From: Candidatus Intestinimonas stercorigallinarum
GTDB lineage: Bacteria > Bacillota > Clostridia > Oscillospirales > Oscillospiraceae
Length of the DNA: 15,517 nucleotides
Direction of reading: 5' to 3'
Assembly: GCA_019115345.1 (NCBI GenBank)
Contig: DXDV01000057.1
Coordinates: 1-15,517 of the forward strand
Below are positions 5,725 to 13,286 of the stretch, piece by piece (the first letter of the stretch is position 1; the number at the start of each line of letters is the position of its first letter). A program made the translations under genes and the position numbers. The notes beneath the pieces were generated by a model, which searched no databases, was not told the DNA's origin, and worked only from the letters and a program-made list of their open reading frames with translations.

Positions 5725-6333
5725 ATGAAAAAGCGTGCCATCGCCCTGCTCCTGCCCGCCGCCCTGATGGCGGTTCTGCTGGCAGGCTGCAGCGAAGAAG
5801 AACTCCACTACTCCCCCGGCTACTGGGGCGACAACGTCTATTACAGCGCCTTCGTGGACCTGCGCTTCACCCTGCCCGAGAGCTGGGAGGCCGCCGCCCA
5901 GGAGGAGCTGGACGCCATGAGCGCCGAGGCCGACAAGCTGCTGGACCAGCAGCGGGGCGGCGACGGGTCCGCCCCCGCCTCCGTCTACCACTATGAGCTC
6001 TCCGCCAAGGACCCCGAGACGGGCAGCGGCGTGCTCATCCTGGTCCAGTCGTACAATGGAAACGCCAATGACTATATCGACGGCCTGGCCCAGGGGGCCG
6101 AGCTGGAGGGGGCCAACTACACCGTGGGGGATACCACCACCGTGCAGCTGGCCGGACACCCCTATCTGCTGGTCCCCCTGACCATGGAGGAGCAGGACAC
6201 CCCCTACCAGCGGCAGTATCTCCGCAAGCAGGGGGACTACCTCATCAACATCATGCTCTTCTCCTCCCAGGAGGGCAGCGACGCCTTTGCCGCCCTGGAA
6301 GCCCACTTCTCCGAGATGGACGACCCGTCCTGA
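5725..6333 (+). CDS. lipoprotein of unknown function
   Basis: 202 residues. Lipoprotein signal: MKKR, hydrophobic core, lipobox LLAGC with C22 as the lipidated residue, so it should be anchored on the outer face of the cytoplasmic membrane. The mature part is acidic. After a short Tyr-rich stretch comes FVDLRFTLPESWEAA, a polar helical region, then a beta-rich second half (VLILVQSYNGN, AGHPYLLVPLTM, YLINIMLFSS) ending in a helix. This resembles small ligand- or partner-binding extracytoplasmic domains of Firmicutes, but I do not recognise the family. AGGAGG lies 6 nt before the ATG. It is monocistronic, with a strong terminator 10 nt after the stop, and convergent with the SLH gene. Confidence 0.85.
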   Translation: MKKRAIALLLPAALMAVLLAGCSEEELHYSPGYWGDNVYYSAFVDLRFTLPESWEAAAQEELDAMSAEADKLLDQQRGGDGSAPASVYHYELSAKDPETGSGVLILVQSYNGNANDYIDGLAQGAELEGANYTVGDTTTVQLAGHPYLLVPLTMEEQDTPYQRQYLRKQGDYLINIMLFSSQEGSDAFAALEAHFSEMDDPS

Positions 6334-6343
6334 CCTGATGCTG

Positions 6344-6387
6344 AAACACGTCCCGGCTCTGAGAGAGCCGGGACGTGTTTTGTTTTG
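6344..6387 (+). terminator. intrinsic terminator of the lipoprotein gene
   Basis: AAACACGTCCCGGCTCT (6344-6360), loop GAG, then its exact complement (6364-6380): a 17-bp perfect stem followed by TGTTTTG. The stem starts 10 nt past the lipoprotein stop. On the minus strand no clear U-run follows, though the long stem may also slow SLH transcripts. Confidence 0.88.
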
Positions 6388-6388
6388 G

Positions 6389-6418
6389 GTCGGCTTTGTT
6401 CCGTACCCATTACCATAT
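6389..6418. repeat. further copy of the element's terminal repeat at the SLH gene's 3' end
   Basis: TCGGCTTTGTTC, one mismatch, GTAC, one mismatch, CATTA, two mismatches, ATA: about 24 of 30 bases match the right end of the element at 5663-5692, in the same orientation. It spans the stop codon and last codons of the SLH gene. With 5662-5692 it makes direct repeats on either side of the lipoprotein gene. Confidence 0.55.
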
Positions 6419-7756
6419 GGCACGGAACAGGAAGGTGACGATCTGCCCCCGGGTGCAGGTGAGGTCGGGGGAGAAGGTCCCCTCGCCGGTGCCCTGGGTG
6501 ACCCCCCAGTTCACCGCCCAGGTCACCGCGTCGGCGTAGGAGGCCCCGGCGGGCACGTCGGCAAAGCCGGTATCCGCTTCCACCTGGGGACACTGGTTGG
6601 CGTGCCACAGGAACTCCACCGCCATGGCCCGGGTACAGGGGTCACCGGGGGCAAAGGCATCGCCGTCCGTCATGCCCTGCTCCGCGGCCCATTGGCAGGC
6701 CTTGTAGTAGTAGCTGTCGGGATCGGTGACGTCGGCAAAGGCGGAGTCGGCGGACTCTGGCTCAGGAGAGCCGTAAAACCGCCACAGGAGGGTGATGATC
6801 TCCCCCCGGGTGCAGGTCTGCTCCGGGGAGAAGGTGGTGGCGCTGGTGCCGGTGGTGACGCCGATCTTGGCCGCCCAGAGGGCGGGGGCGTAGTAGTAGG
6901 CGTCCTCGGCCACGTCGGTGAAGGGGTTCACCGGCTCGACCCGGAAGTTGATATTGGTGTCGGCGTCGGTCCTGAACTCGTAGATCCTGTCCTCCTCCAC
7001 GGTGACGCTGCGGCGGTCGTCCTCACTCACCTCGCCACCGCCGCCGTTTCCGGTCAGGATGGAGTAGGAGAGGACCATGTAGAAGTCGATCCCCTCCGGG
7101 GCGGTGACGGTGGTGCCGGGCTGGAGCTCATACTCGGGGGCGCCGCTGAGCTCGTCTGCGGAAACCGCCGCATAGGGCTTGTCCAGAGTAAAGACATTGC
7201 CGGCGTCGTCGGTGACGGTATAGGCGTCCTCAGCGGTCTCTGGCACGTCGGTGGCTCCGGACGCCGTGTCGGCCCCCGCTACGACGATGCAGTCGGGGGT
7301 GGCATAGGCCACATCGCGGTAGCAGGTATACACCCCTTTATGGAGGACGTAGACGGAGCCCTGCATATGGGCGGAGGGGCCGTATTCTTCCACGTCGTAG
7401 AACTGCACCTGGGACATGTCCACCTCCGTCCCGGCGTCATAGTCAATCCCGAACGTGGTCCAGAGGGCCTTGTCCGCCACGCGGAGATCATAGTAGTTGT
7501 CCTGAACGGCGGTCATCAGCGAATCCTCGCCGACGAAATAGACGGGCAGCTCCATGGTGCCTTCCAGATACGGGGCAAAGAGCTCCGTGGCGCCCGCCCA
7601 GTGGCCGACCTCGTGCAGCTCCTCCAGCTGCCAGCTGCTTTCAAAGTCGCTCACGGTCCCAGAGGCGTCCGCGGCCTTGGCGGCCTGGTTCGGAGCAGTA
7701 CATAGGGACAGGCACAGGGCCGCTGTCAGGGCCCAGATGGGGATGCGTTTCTTCAT
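6410..7756 (-). CDS. exported protein with three C-terminal S-layer homology repeats
   Basis: 448 residues. SLH repeats bind pyruvylated or related secondary cell-wall polymers and hold the protein on the cell surface. Signal peptide about 1-29 (MKKRIPIWALTAALCLSLC, cleavage near AKA). Residues 30-277 are an acidic region I cannot assign. SLH repeats fall at about 278-329, 338-388 and 397-448, each with F-[TA]-DV near its start, a WA...G core and a CTR motif. The chain ends right after the third repeat (FLFRAIW). Start choice: GAGGAGG is only about 1 nt from the ATG at 7762 but 7 nt from the ATG at 7756, so 7756 is preferred. It follows the Sel1-repeat gene by 34 nt in the same operon, with no promoter of its own visible. 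Confidence 0.88.
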   Translation of the reverse strand: MKKRIPIWALTAALCLSLCTAPNQAAKAADASGTVSDFESSWQLEELHEVGHWAGATELFAPYLEGTMELPVYFVGEDSLMTAVQDNYYDLRVADKALWTTFGIDYDAGTEVDMSQVQFYDVEEYGPSAHMQGSVYVLHKGVYTCYRDVAYATPDCIVVAGADTASGATDVPETAEDAYTVTDDAGNVFTLDKPYAAVSADELSGAPEYELQPGTTVTAPEGIDFYMVLSYSILTGNGGGGEVSEDDRRSVTVEEDRIYEFRTDADTNINFRVEPVNPFTDVAEDAYYYAPALWAAKIGVTTGTSATTFSPEQTCTRGEIITLLWRFYGSPEPESADSAFADVTDPDSYYYKACQWAAEQGMTDGDAFAPGDPCTRAMAVEFLWHANQCPQVEADTGFADVPAGASYADAVTWAVNWGVTQGTGEGTFSPDLTCTRGQIVTFLFRAIW

Positions 7757-7790
7757 GGTCATACCTCCTCGTTTCTATCCGCAGAGGGCG

Positions 7791-9410
7791 TCAGCCCTCG
7801 ATGCGACGGCGCAGGTCACAGATTCTGTGATAGAGCTCGATGCTGAATTTTTCATAGTTCTGCTCCTCCGCCCGGGCCAGCCAGGCCGAGGCGTCCAGCA
7901 GGCTGCGGTCCAGGGCCAGGAGGGCCAGCCGGTAGCTGGCCTGGGCGCTGCCCTGGGCGGAGGCCGTCTCCAGATTGGCCCGGTAGGCCTCCGGATCGGG
8001 GGTCAGGCCGTCGGGGGCGTAGAGCCGCAGGGCCAGGTTGAGCCGGGCGGTGGGGTAATTCCAGGCGGCGGCCCGCTCCCACAGGGCCCTGGCCCCCTCC
8101 AGGTCTCCTCCGTCGCACTTGAGCAGGGCCAGGCAGTTCATGGCCCACAGATTGCCCTGGTCGGCGGCCAGCTGCCACCGTCCGGCAGGGTCCATGGGAC
8201 CCTCCAGCCTGAGCTCCGGCCCCAGCAGGGGGAGCACATGCCGCCGGTAGTCGGCCCGGGCCAGGAACTCCGCCACGTTGATGTGGCCGTAGGGCCAGCC
8301 GTCCTGCCCCGCCCTGTCCCAGAGCTCCAGGGCCCGGCGGTAGTGGGCGAGCATGGCCGTCCTCTCCTCCCCCGTCAGCCGGGGCAGCCGCTCCAGCAGC
8401 CGGTCCCCCCGCTTCTGCTCCAGGAGCCCCAGGCTGTTGTGGGCCGCCGTAAAATCCTGGTCGGCGGCGTACTGGAAATAGGTCTCGGCCAGCCGGTCGG
8501 CCTCCTCGCCGTCCAGGCCGGCGATCTTCCGGTTGAGGGCCATGTGGCCCAGGGACCAGCAGGCGCTGGTCACCGGCGGGTCCCAGGCGGCGGCCAGCTT
8601 GAAGTACTTGGCCGCCAGCTCGTAGTCCCGCTCCACCCGGAACCAGCCGTCGCTGCCCTCCCCCTCGTCCACGCACAGGTACTCCGCCCCGTAGTAGTAG
8701 ACGCAGGCCAGCTCGTTGGCGGCCACGGCGTTGGTACCGGCCAGGCGCTGGAGGGCAAAAAAGCGGTCGATGTTCCGGTTGCCGAAGCGGTCCACCTGTG
8801 CGAAGTACTCAGCGTTCTGCTGCTCCACCCGGCGCTCCGCCCCCCGGACCCGGGCCAGGTCGGTGCGTACCCGGGTGAAGAAAGAGCAGAGGACCTCGTA
8901 GATCACATTGGCCAGAATGCCGGGAGTAAGGAGGTCGGTCTGGCGCAGGGTGTCCGACACCCCGCCCAGCTCCCCCTTCAGCTGCCCCAGGAGGGCGGCG
9001 AAGTCCCCCTCCTCCATGGCGTCCCGGGAGGAACGGCGCACCAGGCAGTACTGGATCACCGCCCGCAGCCGTCGGAGGATCTCCCCTCGGTTCCGGTCGT
9101 TGAGGTAGTGGGCCCGGTGGGCCTTGGGCACCGGATTGTCGGGCAGGTCATTGATATGCTTGCCGATGTTGGCCGAGTTGCTGTCCAGGCAGTGGTGGAG
9201 GAGGTAGTCCATCTGCCGGCACAGGGGCTCGTCGGGCCGCTGACCGCTGCCCAGCCGGCCCAGCGCCTCCACCATGGGGCCGGGCAGCAGGGCCGGGTCG
9301 GTGAGACCCAGCACCCCGTTATAAAACACCACCTGGTTGGGAAAGACCTTCCGGCCCCGGCCGGACAGGTGCCGCTGCAGGATGCGCAGGTCCGTCTCTC
9401 TCCCCTTCAT
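7791..9410 (-). CDS. Sel1-like (TPR) repeat protein
   Basis: 539 residues. Sel1-type repeats are helix-turn-helix scaffolds for protein contacts; no enzyme motif is visible. Residues 1 to about 220 are helical and charged, without repeats I recognise. From about 230 on there are repeated units with the pattern A..L...Y..G......A..YF..AA, for example ELACVYYYG, YELAAKYFKLAAAWD, AETYFQYAADQ and ALWERAAAWNYPTARLNLAL. There is no signal peptide or membrane segment, so it is cytoplasmic. Start choice: AGGGGGAGG fits the ATG at 9410 (7-8 nt). The in-frame ATG at 9416 is too close, and the one at 9443 lies upstream of the predicted transcript start. First gene of the operon, before the SLH protein; the functional link is unknown. 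Confidence 0.82.
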   Translation of the reverse strand: MKGRETDLRILQRHLSGRGRKVFPNQVVFYNGVLGLTDPALLPGPMVEALGRLGSGQRPDEPLCRQMDYLLHHCLDSNSANIGKHINDLPDNPVPKAHRAHYLNDRNRGEILRRLRAVIQYCLVRRSSRDAMEEGDFAALLGQLKGELGGVSDTLRQTDLLTPGILANVIYEVLCSFFTRVRTDLARVRGAERRVEQQNAEYFAQVDRFGNRNIDRFFALQRLAGTNAVAANELACVYYYGAEYLCVDEGEGSDGWFRVERDYELAAKYFKLAAAWDPPVTSACWSLGHMALNRKIAGLDGEEADRLAETYFQYAADQDFTAAHNSLGLLEQKRGDRLLERLPRLTGEERTAMLAHYRRALELWDRAGQDGWPYGHINVAEFLARADYRRHVLPLLGPELRLEGPMDPAGRWQLAADQGNLWAMNCLALLKCDGGDLEGARALWERAAAWNYPTARLNLALRLYAPDGLTPDPEAYRANLETASAQGSAQASYRLALLALDRSLLDASAWLARAEEQNYEKFSIELYHRICDLRRRIEG

Positions 9411-9433
9411 GGCCATCCCTCCCCCTTTGCTCC

Positions 9434-9462
9434 ATTCTACCATGGCCCCCGTCCCCCGTACA
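9434..9462 (-). promoter_or_regulatory. candidate promoter of the Sel1-SLH operon
   Basis: Minus strand: -10 TAGAAT (9439-9434), preceded by TG and one base (extended -10). A poor -35 TGTACG lies 17 nt further up. The predicted start near 9427 leaves a short leader carrying the ribosome binding site and supports the start codon at 9410. Confidence 0.45.
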
Positions 9463-9486
9463 GGCGGCGACGGCCCCTTACAATAG

Positions 9487-9520
9487 TAAAGCGCCGCCCC
9501 AGAATTCTCTGGGACGGCGC
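9487..9520 (-). terminator. intrinsic terminator of galE-galT
   Basis: On the minus strand, GCGCCGTCCCAGA, a 4-nt loop, then TCTGGGGCGGCGC: a 13-bp stem with one G-U pair. It is followed by TTTACTATTGT. It sits 24 nt past the galT stop. The tail is only moderately U-rich. Confidence 0.7.
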
Positions 9521-9543
9521 CTGGGTAGGGGGCGTTATTTCGT

Positions 9544-11037
9544 TCAGACCTGCTCCAGAAACCGCAGGAAGGCGGCCTTGCCCTCGGCGGTGCGCTTGTA
9601 GACGCCGGCGTGCTCCAGCACCTGGGCGAAGACCAGTCCGGTCTCCTTCTCCACGATGTCCAGGGCGTTGTCCGCCGTGACGGCGTACTTGGACTTAAAG
9701 CCCTCGGCCCAGTCGGCGTGCTTTTCGGTCCGCTCGTCGGCCCGGAGGTCGGCCCCGCTCACCAGAGCGTCGGCCACGGCGGCAAGCTCCTCCTTCAGCC
9801 GGGCGGGGAGGACGGCCAGACCCATGACCTCGATGAGGCCGATGTTCTCCTTCTTGATGTGGTGGAGCTCGGCGTGGGGGTGGTAGACCCCAAGGGGGTG
9901 CTCGGCGGTGGTGATATTGTTGCGGAGCACCAGGTCCAGCTCGTAGTCGCTCCCCCGGCGACGGGCGATGGGGGTGATGGTGTTGTGGGGCTCCCCGTCG
10001 GTCTCGGCGAAGATGAAGGCGTCGGCATCGGTATAGCCCCGCCAGGACAGCAGGATCTTGTCGGCCAGATCGATGAGCCGCTCCGGGTCTGCGGCGGTGA
10101 GGCGGACCACCGACATGGGCCACTTCACGATGCCGGCCTTCACGTCCTCGTAGCCGGGGAAGGTGACCGGGGTCTCCACCGGCGCTTTTTCCATGGCGAA
10201 GGTGTAGTGGCCGCCCTGGAAGTGGTCGTGGGCCAGGATGGAGCCGCCCACGATGGGCAGGTCGGCGTTGGAGCCCACGAAGTAGTGGGGGAACTGGCCC
10301 ACGAAGTCCAGGAGCTTGGCGAAGCAGGCCCGGTCGATCTTCATGGGCACGTGCTCACTGTTGAGGCAGATGCAGTGCTCATTGTAGTAGACGTAGGGGG
10401 AGTACTGCAAGAACCAGGGGGAGCCGTTGATGGTGATGGGGACGACGCGGTGGTTCTGCCGGGCGGGGTGGTTGACCCGGCCGGCGTAGCCCTCGTTCTC
10501 GGCGCACAGCTGGCACCGGGGATAGGCCGAGGCGGGCAGGTTCCGGGCGGCGGCGATGGCCTTGGGGTCCTTCTCCGGCTTGGAGAGGTTGATGGTGATG
10601 TCCAGGTCGCCGTACTCCGTGGGGGCCACCCACTTCACGTCCTTGGCGATGCGGTCCCGGCGGATGTAGTTGGTGTCCTGGCTGAACTTGTAATACCAGT
10701 CGGTGGCCTTCTCCGGACTCTGGGCGCAGAGGGACCGGAATGTTTCGATGACCTGGGCGGGCCGGGGGGTGAGCACGCCCATGAGCTTGGTGTCGAAGAG
10801 GTCCCGGTAGACCACCGAGTCCTCCTTGAGCACGCCCCGGGCGTGAGCATCGTCCATCAGGGCGGTGAGCACCGCGGGCAGGTCGATGGGCCGCTCCACC
10901 GGGGCCTCCGGCTCGGTATAGCCGTCCAGCTCCAGGGCCTCCAGCAGGGCGTTCACCGCCCACACCCGCTCGCAGGGCTGGATGAGGCCGGTATCCAGGG
11001 CGTAGGCCGCCAGGGCCTGGATCTCTCTGTCCACCAT
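9544..11037 (-). CDS. galT: galactose-1-phosphate uridylyltransferase, class II
   Basis: GalT swaps UMP between UDP-glucose and galactose-1-phosphate in the Leloir pathway, in the cytoplasm. 497 residues, typical of the long Firmicutes class II enzymes rather than the ~350-residue class I type. The catalytic HxHxQ motif is H270-D-H272-F-Q274 within GGSILAHDHFQGG, with H272 the expected uridylylated histidine. Other family stretches are DTNYIRRDRIAKDVKW, NHRVVPITINGSPWFLQYSPY and PLGVYHPHAELHHIKKENIGLIEVMG. The ATG at 11037 uses GGGAGG within the end of galE, about 9-10 nt upstream. The ATG at 11055 would overlap galE and lacks such a site. It starts 4 nt after the galE stop, so translation is probably coupled. 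Confidence 0.96.
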   Translation of the reverse strand: MVDREIQALAAYALDTGLIQPCERVWAVNALLEALELDGYTEPEAPVERPIDLPAVLTALMDDAHARGVLKEDSVVYRDLFDTKLMGVLTPRPAQVIETFRSLCAQSPEKATDWYYKFSQDTNYIRRDRIAKDVKWVAPTEYGDLDITINLSKPEKDPKAIAAARNLPASAYPRCQLCAENEGYAGRVNHPARQNHRVVPITINGSPWFLQYSPYVYYNEHCICLNSEHVPMKIDRACFAKLLDFVGQFPHYFVGSNADLPIVGGSILAHDHFQGGHYTFAMEKAPVETPVTFPGYEDVKAGIVKWPMSVVRLTAADPERLIDLADKILLSWRGYTDADAFIFAETDGEPHNTITPIARRRGSDYELDLVLRNNITTAEHPLGVYHPHAELHHIKKENIGLIEVMGLAVLPARLKEELAAVADALVSGADLRADERTEKHADWAEGFKSKYAVTADNALDIVEKETGLVFAQVLEHAGVYKRTAEGKAAFLRFLEQV

Positions 11038-11041
11038 GTGC

Positions 11042-12034
11042 TCAGCCCTCCCCATAGCCGTCGGGATGGGACTGGTGCCACTTCCAGGCGGTGGAGATGA
11101 TGGTGCTCAGGTCGTTGTACTTGGGCTTCCAGCCCAGGACCTCCACCGCCTTGGCGGAGGAGGCGATGAGCTGGGCGGGGTCTCCGGCCCGGCGGGGGGA
11201 GACCTGGGCGGGGATGGGGTGGCCGGTGACGGCCCGGGCGGTGTCGATGACCTCCTTGACGGTGAAGCCCACGCCGTTGCCCAGGTTAAAGACGTTGTTG
11301 TCCCCGCCCTTGAGGAGGTAGTCCAGGGCCAGCACGTGGGCCTGGGCCAGGTCGCTCACATGGATGTAGTCCCGGACGCAGGTGCCGTCCTTGGTGGGGT
11401 AGTCGTCGCCGAAGATGGAGACGTGGTCCCGCTTGCCGTTGGGCACCTGGAGGATGATGGGCACCAGATGGGTCTCCGGGTCGTGGGCCTCTCCGATGGC
11501 GCCGGAGATGTGGGCGCCGCAGGCGTTGAAGTACCGCAGGGCCACATATTTGAGGCCGTGGGCCCGGGACACCCAGCTCATCATGTGCTCCATGGCCAGC
11601 TTGGTCTCGCCGTAGCAGTTGGTGGGCACGGTCTTGTCGCTCTCCAGGATGGGCACCGACTCGGGCTCGCCGTAGGTGGCGGCGGTGGAGGAAAAGACGA
11701 TCTTCTTCACCCCGTGGGCCACCATGGACTGGAGGAGGACGGTGGTACCGTAGAGGTTGTTGTCATAGTACTTCAGGGGGTCGGTCATGCTCTCCCCCAC
11801 CTGGGAGGAGGCGGCAAAGTGGACCACGCCCTCGATGTCCTCGGCCTCAAAGACCTTGTCCATGGCCGCCCGGTCCCGGATGTCGGCCTGGTAGAACCTC
11901 GCCTTGGGATGGACCGCCTGCCGGAAGCCGGTGAGGAGGTTGTCCACCACCACCACGTCCCGGCCCGCGTCGATGAGCTCATACACCGTGTGGGAGCCGA
12001 TGTAGCCGGCCCCGCCCAACACTAAGATCGCCAT
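11042..12034 (-). CDS. galE: UDP-glucose 4-epimerase
   Basis: GalE interconverts UDP-galactose and UDP-glucose through a bound NAD, supplying the Leloir pathway and surface polysaccharide synthesis. 330 residues, normal for the extended SDR family. NAD-binding GxxGxxG at G7-G10-G13 (LGGAGYIGSH); the active site comprises the SST segment at 115-117 and Y141xxxK145 (NCYGETK). VALRYFNACGAH and RDYIHVSDLAQAH are characteristic of GalE. AAGGAAGG lies about 9 nt upstream of the ATG. The promoter and a palindromic operator lie in the 122-nt gap to the LacI-type regulator upstream. Confidence 0.97.
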   Translation of the reverse strand: MAILVLGGAGYIGSHTVYELIDAGRDVVVVDNLLTGFRQAVHPKARFYQADIRDRAAMDKVFEAEDIEGVVHFAASSQVGESMTDPLKYYDNNLYGTTVLLQSMVAHGVKKIVFSSTAATYGEPESVPILESDKTVPTNCYGETKLAMEHMMSWVSRAHGLKYVALRYFNACGAHISGAIGEAHDPETHLVPIILQVPNGKRDHVSIFGDDYPTKDGTCVRDYIHVSDLAQAHVLALDYLLKGGDNNVFNLGNGVGFTVKEVIDTARAVTGHPIPAQVSPRRAGDPAQLIASSAKAVEVLGWKPKYNDLSTIISTAWKWHQSHPDGYGEG

Positions 12035-12074
12035 TTTGATGCGCCTTCCTTTCTTTCCGTTCCTTGGTGCCTAC

Positions 12075-12103
12075 AGTATATTCGCAGCCGCATGAAATAG
12101 CAA
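12075..12103 (-). promoter_or_regulatory. sigma-A promoter of galE-galT
   Basis: Minus strand: -35 TTGCTA (12103-12098), 17-nt spacer, -10 TATACT (12080-12075; 5 of 6). The start near 12068 gives a leader of about 34 nt. The palindrome at 12104-12128 directly abuts the -35. Confidence 0.65.
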
Positions 12104-12128
12104 GTTTAATTTTTACTAAAAATTCAAC
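12104..12128. promoter_or_regulatory. probable LacI-family operator upstream of galE
   Basis: A 25-bp palindrome: GTTTAATTTTTA, central C, TAAAAATTCAAC. The arms match at 11 of 12 positions and the inner 15 bp are perfect. It abuts the galE -35 and lies 29 bp from the end of the adjacent regulator gene. That makes it a natural binding site for that regulator. No second copy was seen at the regulator's own start. Confidence 0.6.
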
Positions 12129-12156
12129 TTTGTCAGGGCGTACAGTTGTGCTCCGG

Positions 12157-13185
12157 TCATTCTGGGCAGTTCGACGGAGCCGCCGTGCTCTCCCGGACCG
12201 TCAGGGAGGGGGCGACCACCACCTTCACCGGAAGGGTGCGGACCGGCGGCCGGCCGGGGAGGTCGGCCCGCTCCACCAGGAGGCGGACGGCGGCCCGCGC
12301 CATCTCGTCGGCGTGGGCGGACACCGAGGTGAGGGCGGGGCTCACCAGGGCGGAGAGAGGGGTGTCGTTGAAGGAGACCAGGGACACCTGGCCGGGGATG
12401 GACAGCCCCGCCTCGGTGAAGGCGCGGACGGCACCCAGGGCGGTCTCCTCGCTGGCGGCCAGGAAGGCGGTGGGCCGGGGGACGCCGGAGGCCAGGTAGG
12501 CGCGCAGGGCGGCGGCGGTGGAGTGGGCGTCCATGGGGGTCTCCACCAGGAAGGCCGGGTCCAGGAGGCCGTGGGCCGCCATATGGGCCATGAACCGCTC
12601 CCGGCGGACCTCCGGCGCCGGCCTGCCCCGGTCGTCGGGCCGGAGGGCGGGGCCGATGAAGCCCACCCTCCGGTGGCCCAGCTCCAACAGGTGGTCCACC
12701 GCCAGGCGGATGCCCAGGTCGTAGTTGAGGACCACCGAGTCGAACCGGGACTCGTCGGGAGAGGAGTTGAGAAAGACCAGGTCGGGACTCAGGGCCGCCA
12801 GGCCCTCCACCTCCGGAGGGGGGAAGCGGCCGATGGCCACCACGCCGTCGATGCCCCCCTCCTCCCCGTCCCGCCGGGCCAGGGTCTGGAGGGCGATGCG
12901 CTGCTCCAGGCAGGCCCGCTCCACGTGGCCCCGGAGATAGAGGTAGAAGGGGTCCCCCAGCTGCTGCTCCGGGGTGAGCCGCTCCGCCGCCGCCGCCCGC
13001 ATGAGGGTCTTGGGGGCGCGTCCCCGGCGGGATTTTGTGGCGGCGTAGTTGAGCCTGCCCGCCTCCTCCAGCACCTTCTTCCGGGCCTCCGGGCTCACCG
13101 CCAGTCCGGGGTCGCCGGTGAGGATGCGGGAGATGGTGGCGGGGGCGTAGCCGGTGCGCTCCGAGAGCTCTTTCAGCGTGGCCAT
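12157..13185 (-). CDS. LacI-family transcriptional regulator, likely of galE-galT
   Basis: 342 residues, normal for LacI/GalR. N-terminal helix-turn-helix about 1-46 (MATLKELSERTGYAPATISR, then LNYA at the hinge-helix side). The periplasmic-binding-protein-like sensor domain spans about 60-330. Landmarks include GIDGVVAIGRF, DHLLELGHRRVGFIG and VSLVSFNDTPLSALVSPALTSV. AAAGGAGG lies 8 nt before the ATG. It lies directly upstream of galE on the same strand, which together with the palindrome at 12104-12128 suggests a GalR-like role sensing galactose or a derivative. The ligand cannot be read from sequence, so no symbol is given. A GC-rich 12-bp hairpin sits only 28 nt upstream of the start, so its expression may depend on readthrough or attenuation. 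Confidence 0.88.
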   Translation of the reverse strand: MATLKELSERTGYAPATISRILTGDPGLAVSPEARKKVLEEAGRLNYAATKSRRGRAPKTLMRAAAAERLTPEQQLGDPFYLYLRGHVERACLEQRIALQTLARRDGEEGGIDGVVAIGRFPPPEVEGLAALSPDLVFLNSSPDESRFDSVVLNYDLGIRLAVDHLLELGHRRVGFIGPALRPDDRGRPAPEVRRERFMAHMAAHGLLDPAFLVETPMDAHSTAAALRAYLASGVPRPTAFLAASEETALGAVRAFTEAGLSIPGQVSLVSFNDTPLSALVSPALTSVSAHADEMARAAVRLLVERADLPGRPPVRTLPVKVVVAPSLTVRESTAAPSNCPE

Positions 13186-13205
13186 GGAGCCGGCCTCCTT
13201 TCCTG

Positions 13206-13246
13206 GAAAATAGGGCCCGGTACGGCTGAACTGTCCGTACCGGGCC
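13206..13246 (-). terminator. terminator or attenuator between recR and the LacI-type gene
   Basis: GGCCCGGTACGG (13214-13225), 9-nt loop, CCGTACCGGGCC (13235-13246): a perfect 12-bp stem. On the minus strand it is followed by CTATTTTCC, a modest U-rich tail. It ends rpe-recR transcription or modulates the regulator gene beginning at 13185. The stem also serves as the hairpin half of the repeat at 13214-13286. Confidence 0.55.
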
Positions 13247-13286
13247 GCGGCTTGTTGAAAAACCTCCGTAAGACGGCAGAGGTCCT
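13214..13286 (+). repeat. GC hairpin plus GGCTTnTnGAAAAAC motif, repeat copy 2
   Basis: The hairpin at 13214-13246 is followed 2 nt later by GGCTTGTTGAAAAAC and a related tail ending GACGGCAGAGGTCC. About 29 of 37 positions match copy 3 from 14811 onward. The end touches the recR stop codon (13286-13288). Confidence 0.55.

Noticed and set aside
7554..11100. Long plus-strand open frames (7554-9680 and 9610-11100)
   Set aside because: Shadows of the Sel1-repeat gene and galT on the opposite strand; low-complexity translations without start signals.
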